Source: an uncultured Collinsella sp. (GTDB lineage: Bacteria; Actinomycetota; Coriobacteriia; Coriobacteriales; Coriobacteriaceae). Taken from it: DNA of 20,131 bases. Within the stretch, counting starts at the first letter, position 1, and every line of letters starts with the position of its first letter. Below the pieces are notes generated by a model, which saw only the letters and a list, made by a program, of their open reading frames with translations, ran no database searches and was not told where the DNA came from. Location of the stretch: assembly GCA_902496115.1 (NCBI GenBank), contig CABUZK010000032.1, forward strand, positions 1-20,131, in the 5' to 3' direction. The position numbers and the translations under genes are program-made. Positions 16,558 to 20,131 of the stretch are shown piece after piece.

Positions 16558-16743
16558 CTACCATCCAGCTTGGCGACGAATACTTGCCCACGTGCCCTTC
16601 TTTGGTCGATCACCACCAGAGCCGTTCACGGTGACAACACGGTCGCCAGAAACATACTTAGCATGACTACCGACTTGCGCGACCTTCACGAATCCATCGT
16701 GCTTGAGTAGGGCAATGATTTCCCGAAAGGTAGGAGGTTGCAT
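16558..16743 (-). CDS. hicA: HicA-family mRNA interferase toxin
   Basis: A 61-residue double-stranded-RNA-binding-fold toxin expected to cleave mRNA and stop translation when free of HicB. The catalytic His27 sits in QVGSHAKY, and the C-terminal KKGTWASIRRQAG (49-61 region) is the family hallmark. The length is normal (about 60-80). The ATG at 16743 has GAGG about eight bases upstream. It is preceded by a strong promoter embedded in a perfect 22-bp palindrome. Confidence 0.92.
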   Translation of the reverse strand: MQPPTFREIIALLKHDGFVKVAQVGSHAKYVSGDRVVTVNGSGGDRPKKGTWASIRRQAGW

Positions 16744-16767
16744 GGGCCGACCTCTTTCAGCCGTCCT

Positions 16768-16789
16768 AATTATAAACTAGTTTATAATT
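16768..16789. promoter_or_regulatory. Perfect 22-bp palindrome, hicAB operator
   Basis: The half-site AATTATAAACT (16768-16778) is followed directly by its reverse complement (16779-16789). It is far more AT-rich than its surroundings and covers the -10 box and part of the spacer of the hicAB promoter. It is the likely binding site for the HicB C-terminal DNA-binding domain. Confidence 0.8.
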
Positions 16790-16797
16790 TTTGCTAA
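16769..16797 (-). promoter_or_regulatory. hicAB promoter
   Basis: On the minus strand TTAGCA (plus 16792-16797), 17 bases, then the consensus TATAAT (plus 16769-16774). It lies 25 bases before the hicA start codon. The -10 sits inside the 22-bp palindrome, which fits autorepression. Confidence 0.75.
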
Positions 16798-16811
16798 CCA
16801 GTTAATAAATA

Positions 16812-18062
16812 TTACTGGCGCTGTTTGGGCTCGGTGACGATGGCTCGGACGATGCGGGGGCGATCGGTGAGGTCGCGGACGATGCGCACGTCCGAGAGAC
16901 CCGCCTGGCGGCAGAGCTCGGCGGCGGCGTCGAGGGCACCCTCGTAGAGCTCGCAGGCAAACAGGCCGCCGGCGCGCAGCATGTAAGGCGCCGCATTGAG
17001 CAGGCGGCGGAAGATATCGAGGCCGTCGGCGCCGCCCTCAAGCGCCAGGTCGGGCTCGAAGTCCTTGACCTCGTGCGGCAGTGAGCGCATGACGTCGGTC
17101 GGAATGTAGGGCGGATTGGAGACAAGCACATCAAAGGTGCCCCACTCTTCGCGGGGAATGGAACTCACCAGGTTGGTGAGGCTAAAGGCGACCTCATCGG
17201 ATGTGAGACCGAGCGCGTCGCGGTTTTTGGTGGCCAGATCGATAGCGCGCGGCTCGATATCGGTGGCGGTGCAGGTAACGTGGCCGCGGCGCTCCCAGGC
17301 AAGGGAGAGCGAGATGCAGCCCGTGCCGCAGCCGACCTCGAGAACGCGGGCGATGCGGGGCTCGGCTGGGGCAGGCGAAGCGGCATCCTGAGCTGAAGCC
17401 GTCTCCTGGTCGGCACCCTCGATGGCGATGCCGTATTCGTCGAGCTCGGACTCGGCGGCTTCCGCGACTTCGGCTTCTGCTGCCTGCGCGGCGGCTTCCT
17501 CGGCCTCGCGGTCGGCCAGCTCCTCGGCATAGGCACGGCTGCCGAGCACGTCGCTACCCAGCGCAGCCTCATCGGCGGCCGTCAGGTTGGCGGCACGGCG
17601 CTCGGCGGTCGCGCGTTCGTCTGCCAGCGCGGCCTCAGCCTTGCGTGCCTCCTCGACCTCATCGTTCCAAGGCAGCTCAACACGCTGACGGGCAGCAGCC
17701 TCGGGGCTCAGCACCTCGGCATCCAGATAATTGAGGACTTCCTCGACGAGCATCTCGGTCTCGGGACGCGGAATGAGCACGCCGGGGGCGCACGTGACGT
17801 CGATCATGCGAAACTGCGTGCTGCCGGTGATGTACTGCAGCGGTTCACCTTTAGCGCGACGAACAACGGCCGCGTGCATGGTCTCGAGCTGAGCCGCGTT
17901 AAGCGTCTCGTCCATGCGCATATATAAGTCGATGCGTGCCAAACCCGTGGCAGCGCAGAGCAGCCACTCGGCAGAAAGACGGGGGTGCTCCTCGCCGCGC
18001 TCGGCCAGGTACTCCTTGGTCCACTCGAGACAACGCTTGATGGTCCAAATCTCGTTTGCCAT
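16812..18062 (-). CDS. prmC: PrmC release-factor glutamine methyltransferase with large insertion
   Basis: A 416-residue SAM-dependent enzyme that methylates the Gln of the GGQ loop of release factors RF1 and RF2. The helical N-terminal domain (about 5-85) ends in GVLIPRPETE (94-103). The SAM site LEVGCGTG is at 241-248 and the catalytic NPPY at 316-319. Normal PrmC is about 280-290 residues. Here about 120 residues rich in Ala and Glu (about 114-236) separate PRPETE from the SAM site. The frame is open throughout and both flanking motifs are intact, so it should still be functional. The ATG at 18062 has GGGGAGGG upstream. An upstream in-frame start at 18137 is unlikely. prfA, its substrate gene, lies upstream. 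Confidence 0.94.
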   Translation of the reverse strand: MANEIWTIKRCLEWTKEYLAERGEEHPRLSAEWLLCAATGLARIDLYMRMDETLNAAQLETMHAAVVRRAKGEPLQYITGSTQFRMIDVTCAPGVLIPRPETEMLVEEVLNYLDAEVLSPEAAARQRVELPWNDEVEEARKAEAALADERATAERRAANLTAADEAALGSDVLGSRAYAEELADREAEEAAAQAAEAEVAEAAESELDEYGIAIEGADQETASAQDAASPAPAEPRIARVLEVGCGTGCISLSLAWERRGHVTCTATDIEPRAIDLATKNRDALGLTSDEVAFSLTNLVSSIPREEWGTFDVLVSNPPYIPTDVMRSLPHEVKDFEPDLALEGGADGLDIFRRLLNAAPYMLRAGGLFACELYEGALDAAAELCRQAGLSDVRIVRDLTDRPRIVRAIVTEPKQRQ

Positions 18063-18110
18063 GGGGCCCTCCCCTCTTAAGCGCCGGACGGCGCGCGAAT
18101 GTCGGAGCAG

Positions 18111-18116
18111 ATTGTA
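18111..18116 (-). promoter_or_regulatory. Candidate -10 box of prmC
   Basis: On the minus strand CGTACAAT gives TACAAT (plus 18111-18116), 48 bases before the prmC start, and is identical to the atp operon -10. The best -35 candidate, TTGCCG, is only 15 bases upstream, so the call is tentative. Confidence 0.35.
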
Positions 18117-18310
18117 CGCGAGGGCGGCACGCGGCAAGGGACGATTGGAAGCGATTATCGAGAATCAGCCCAGAATTTTGCTTGAATCGCAATCGAAGTG
18201 TTCATTCGTCGACGTCTAAATCTGCATCCGTCAAGCTTTTGGCAAGGTTGCCCCAAAACTGACCAATATCTAACCAAGAACTTGCCAAATCACTTGACGC
18301 GCGACGCATC

Positions 18311-18344
18311 AAAAATCGCCCCGCGACTTCTCGGACGATTTTTT
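18311..18344 (-). terminator. Terminator hairpin in the prfA-prmC gap
   Basis: AAAAATCG (18311-18318) pairs with CGATTTTT (18336-18343). Two further G-C pairs follow after one opposition that is G-U on the minus strand but C-A on the plus strand. That asymmetry favours minus-strand transcripts, which gain a five-T run. It would backstop readthrough from prfA. Confidence 0.6.
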
Positions 18345-18407
18345 GAGCATTATTTTCGATAGCAGATGAATGCCGCTAATTTCTTTGAGCAGGTAGCCGG
18401 CTTAATG

Positions 18408-18530
18408 GCCATCAAAGCCGATTAAATAACATCTCAAAGCAATGTGCCCAACCTAGTCATTTAAGAACGTCCCCAATGACTAAAATGCCATCACAGCCGA
18501 CTGAATATAATATCAAGGCAATGTCCCCAA
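18408..18530. repeat. Decayed direct repeats, 44-base units
   Basis: 18408-18451 and 18487-18530 align without gaps over 44 bases, at about three-quarters identity (estimated by eye), with a period of 79. Between them TAGTCATT (18454-18461) and AATGACTA (18475-18482) form an inverted repeat. The phrase GTCCCCAATGACT occurs at 18469-18481 and again at 18523-18535. Confidence 0.6.
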
Positions 18531-18584
18531 TGACTCCCTACGGATCATTTGACAACCAAGAAAACGCCGATGTTTTGGCAATGC

Positions 18585-18731
18585 CAGCGAGCGACGTCCA
18601 GAGCGAACAAGTTGGCATGAAAAAGGCAAGGCATAGACCTTCTGGTCATGCCTTGCCTTTTGAATGACAAATTGTCGCTCTGGGCGGCGCGCAGCGTCGA
18701 GCCGTTACGCGGTTTGGCAAAACCGCGTAAC
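18585..18731 (-). repeat. 147-bp two-hairpin repeat, copy 2
   Basis: This is the partner of 2969-3115, of equal length with no gaps and ten substitutions. Hairpin 1 is 18621-18661 and hairpin 2 is 18704-18731 (loop GGCA). On the minus strand it starts three bases after the prfA stop codon, the same placement as copy 1 after the LCP gene. Three base pairs in the two stems are changed on both sides relative to copy 1. Confidence 0.92.
18621..18661 (-). terminator. Bidirectional terminator hairpin in repeat copy 2
   Basis: The arm AAAAGGCAAGGCAT (18621-18634) and GACC pair with the mirrored arm ending in TTTT, with A18635 bulged and a TTCT loop. The minus-strand U-run would terminate prfA about 100 bases after its stop codon. 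Confidence 0.7.
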
Positions 18732-18734
18732 CCA

Positions 18735-19802
18735 CTACACAGCCTGCGCCAGCTTCTCGGCTCGCTCGGCGGCGGCGAGTGCCTCGATCACGGTGCCGAG
18801 CTGATCGCCCAGAAGGACGCCGTTGTAGGTGGAGTTGAAGCCGATGCGGTGATCGGTCACGCGGTCCTGGGGCTGGTTGTAGGTACGGATCTTCTCGGAA
18901 CGGTTGCCATGGCCGATCTGGCTCTGGCGCTCGGCACCGAGCTCGGCCTGCTGCTTCTCGAGCTCCATCTCGTACAGACGGGCACGCAGCATCTGCATGC
19001 AGACCTCGCGGTTCTGGATCTGGGAGCGCTGCTCCTGCGACTGCACCACGGTGTTGGTGGGCAGGTGGGTAATGCGCACGGCGGAGTAGGTGGTGTTAAC
19101 GCACTGACCGCCAGGGCCGGAGGCGCAGTAGGTGTCGATGCGCAGGTCGGACTGGTTGATCTGGACGTCGATCTCCTCGGCCTCGGGAAGCACGGCGACG
19201 GTAGCCGTGGAGGTCTGAATGCGGCCCTGGGACTCGGTCTTGGGGACGCGCTGGACGCGGTGCACGCCGGACTCGTACTTCATGACGGAGTAGACGCGGT
19301 CGCCCTCGACCTTGAACTCAATGGACTTAAAGCCACCGGCCTCGCTGGGGCTGGAGTCGAGCACGGTAGTCTTCCAGCCGCGCGACTCGCAAAAGCGCTG
19401 ATACATCTTGTACAGGTCGCCGGCGAAGATGGCCGCCTCGTCGCCACCGGCGGCGGAGCGGATCTCGACGATGGTGTTCTTGTCGTCGTTGGGGTCGCTC
19501 GGGATGAGCATGTACTTGATGTCTTCCTCGAGCTGGGGAAGCTTGGCCTCGTTTTCGGAGATGTCCATCTGGAGCATCTCCTTCTCATCGGCATCGGTGG
19601 TATCGTGCAGCATTTCCTTGGCAGCCTCGATGTCATCGAGCGCGCCGATGTACTCGCGCGAGGCGGCGATGAGGTCGGACTGGTGCGCGTATTCCTTGTT
19701 GAGACGCGTGAACTCCTTGATATCGGAGGCGACGGCCGGGTCGGAAAGCTTCTTCTCGAGCTCCTCGTAGGCCTTGATGATCTTTTCGAGCTTGTCGCGC
19801 AT
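18735..19802 (-). CDS. prfA: Peptide chain release factor 1
   Basis: A 355-residue translation termination factor that reads UAA and UAG. The P-x-T codon-recognition tripeptide is PKT at 187-189 in RVPKTESQGRIQTS, which marks RF1 rather than RF2. The peptidyl-tRNA hydrolysis loop GGQ is at 231-233 in SGPGGQCVNTT, and its Gln is the PrmC target. The length is typical (about 355-360). The ATG at 19802 has AAAGGAG eight bases upstream. The frame continues upstream to 19976, but those 58 residues are not part of the family. prmC follows 672 bases away rather than directly. Confidence 0.97.
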   Translation of the reverse strand: MRDKLEKIIKAYEELEKKLSDPAVASDIKEFTRLNKEYAHQSDLIAASREYIGALDDIEAAKEMLHDTTDADEKEMLQMDISENEAKLPQLEEDIKYMLIPSDPNDDKNTIVEIRSAAGGDEAAIFAGDLYKMYQRFCESRGWKTTVLDSSPSEAGGFKSIEFKVEGDRVYSVMKYESGVHRVQRVPKTESQGRIQTSTATVAVLPEAEEIDVQINQSDLRIDTYCASGPGGQCVNTTYSAVRITHLPTNTVVQSQEQRSQIQNREVCMQMLRARLYEMELEKQQAELGAERQSQIGHGNRSEKIRTYNQPQDRVTDHRIGFNSTYNGVLLGDQLGTVIEALAAAERAEKLAQAV

Positions 19803-20131
19803 GACGGACTCCTTTATATGCGTGAAGGTGAAAATCGGCAGAATTGATGGGGCGCGGGGCGCCGCTGCGGGGGTAAGCCCGGCTAGAACATGTCGATCCT
19901 CAGATACATGCGCATCCCTTCGCGTATGGGGTACATAGTTGCGGTCTAACCCATACATGATAGCGTGCGCAGGCAAACCTGCATATAACCCGCACGGAAT
20001 CCGACAAAGGGACCTTGATTATCAACTTCATCCGAACACCTCCCACATTCATCCGCACGTGTACGGATGAATGTGGGAACCCGATACCCTGAGGGCCGGA
20101 TCGGCCGGCCCCGGGAGATCGGAGGACGGCA
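19803..20131. other. Upstream region of prfA, no gene seen
   Basis: No coding frame is supported. It contains a 5-bp GC hairpin near 19851-19863, a 7-bp inverted repeat 19924-19930/19950-19956, a small hairpin 19969-19982 and the large palindrome at 20041-20078. No convincing prfA promoter was found. TATCAT on the minus strand near 19957-19962 is the closest -10 match, without a good -35. Confidence 0.5.
20041..20078. repeat. 15-bp-stem palindrome without T-run
   Basis: TCCCACATTCATCCG (20041-20055) pairs perfectly with 20064-20078 around the 8-base loop CACGTGTA. TTCATCCG also occurs just before it at 20027-20034. No T-run follows on either strand, so it is not a standard terminator. Confidence 0.75.

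Larger units (their letters stand above)
18063..18734. other. 672-nt gene-free region between prfA and prmC
   Basis: No credible coding frame was found. From the prfA side (right to left) it holds copy 2 of the two-hairpin repeat, decayed 44-base direct repeats with period 79, a long AT-richer stretch, a bidirectional-looking terminator at 18311-18344 and a possible prmC promoter near 18111. Base composition between about 18230 and 18580 is clearly more AT-rich than the genes around it, which suggests old acquired or decayed sequence. Confidence 0.7.

Noticed and set aside
16547..16591. A longer start for HicB overlapping hicA
   Set aside because: The extra 15 residues lie outside the family, and GGAGG is correctly placed only for the ATG at 16546.
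18648..19847. A 399-codon open frame on the plus strand opposite prfA
   Set aside because: It is an antisense shadow of release factor 1. It would start inside a hairpin of the repeat and has no family resemblance.
19803..19976. A longer N-terminus for release factor 1
   Set aside because: RF1 homology starts at the ATG at 19802, which has a strong ribosome-binding site. The upstream 58 codons look noncoding.

Overview
The window looks like a piece of a GC-rich actinobacterial chromosome. The best guess is the Coriobacteriia, perhaps Collinsella-like. This rests on general protein character and gene order, not on any database comparison. Most of the content is core housekeeping, nearly all on the minus strand. 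Read in minus-strand order, prfA, prmC, a Sua5/TsaC enzyme, upp, atpI-like, atpBEFHAGDC and murA follow the arrangement known from Bacillus subtilis (prfA-prmC-...-ywlC-...-upp-atpIBEFHAGDC-...-murAA). Two insertions interrupt that backbone here: a HicAB toxin-antitoxin pair between prmC and sua5, and glpK between sua5 and upp.

Layout by plus coordinate. 1-169: several hairpins, one of which terminates the adjacent gene. 170-1496 (minus): a DtxR/MntR-type metalloregulator and a homocysteine S-methyltransferase, apparently cotranscribed. 1497-1616: a divergent promoter region with a perfect 20-bp palindrome. 1617-2864 (plus): peptidase T, the only plus-strand gene, followed by a terminator. 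2969-3115: copy 1 of a duplicated two-hairpin element. 3117-5642 (minus): murA and a LytR-CpsA-Psr (LCP) protein, both for cell-wall assembly. 5731-12626 (minus): the complete F1Fo ATP synthase operon behind a recognisable promoter. 12896-13543: upp. 13667-15208: glpK. 15222-15965: sua5. 16100-16743: hicA-hicB with its own promoter inside a 22-bp palindrome. 16812-18062: prmC with a large Ala/Glu-rich insertion. 18063-18734: a gene-free stretch with a terminator, decayed tandem repeats and copy 2 of the two-hairpin element. 18735-19802: prfA. 19803-20131: leader and a 15-bp-stem palindrome.

The strongest novel signal is the 147-bp element found twice, 15.6 kb apart. It sits in the same orientation, one to three bases beyond the stop codon of a minus-strand gene (LCP and prfA). 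The copies differ at 10 positions. Six of those form three compensating base-pair changes that preserve both hairpins, so the folded structure rather than the primary sequence appears to be conserved. Other points of interest are the PrmC insertion, a signal-peptide-like start on the ATP synthase b subunit, mixed metal-ligand identities in the DtxR-family regulator, and a terminator-like hairpin so close to murA that no promoter fits between them.

No rRNA, tRNA, CRISPR array or intact insertion sequence was recognised.
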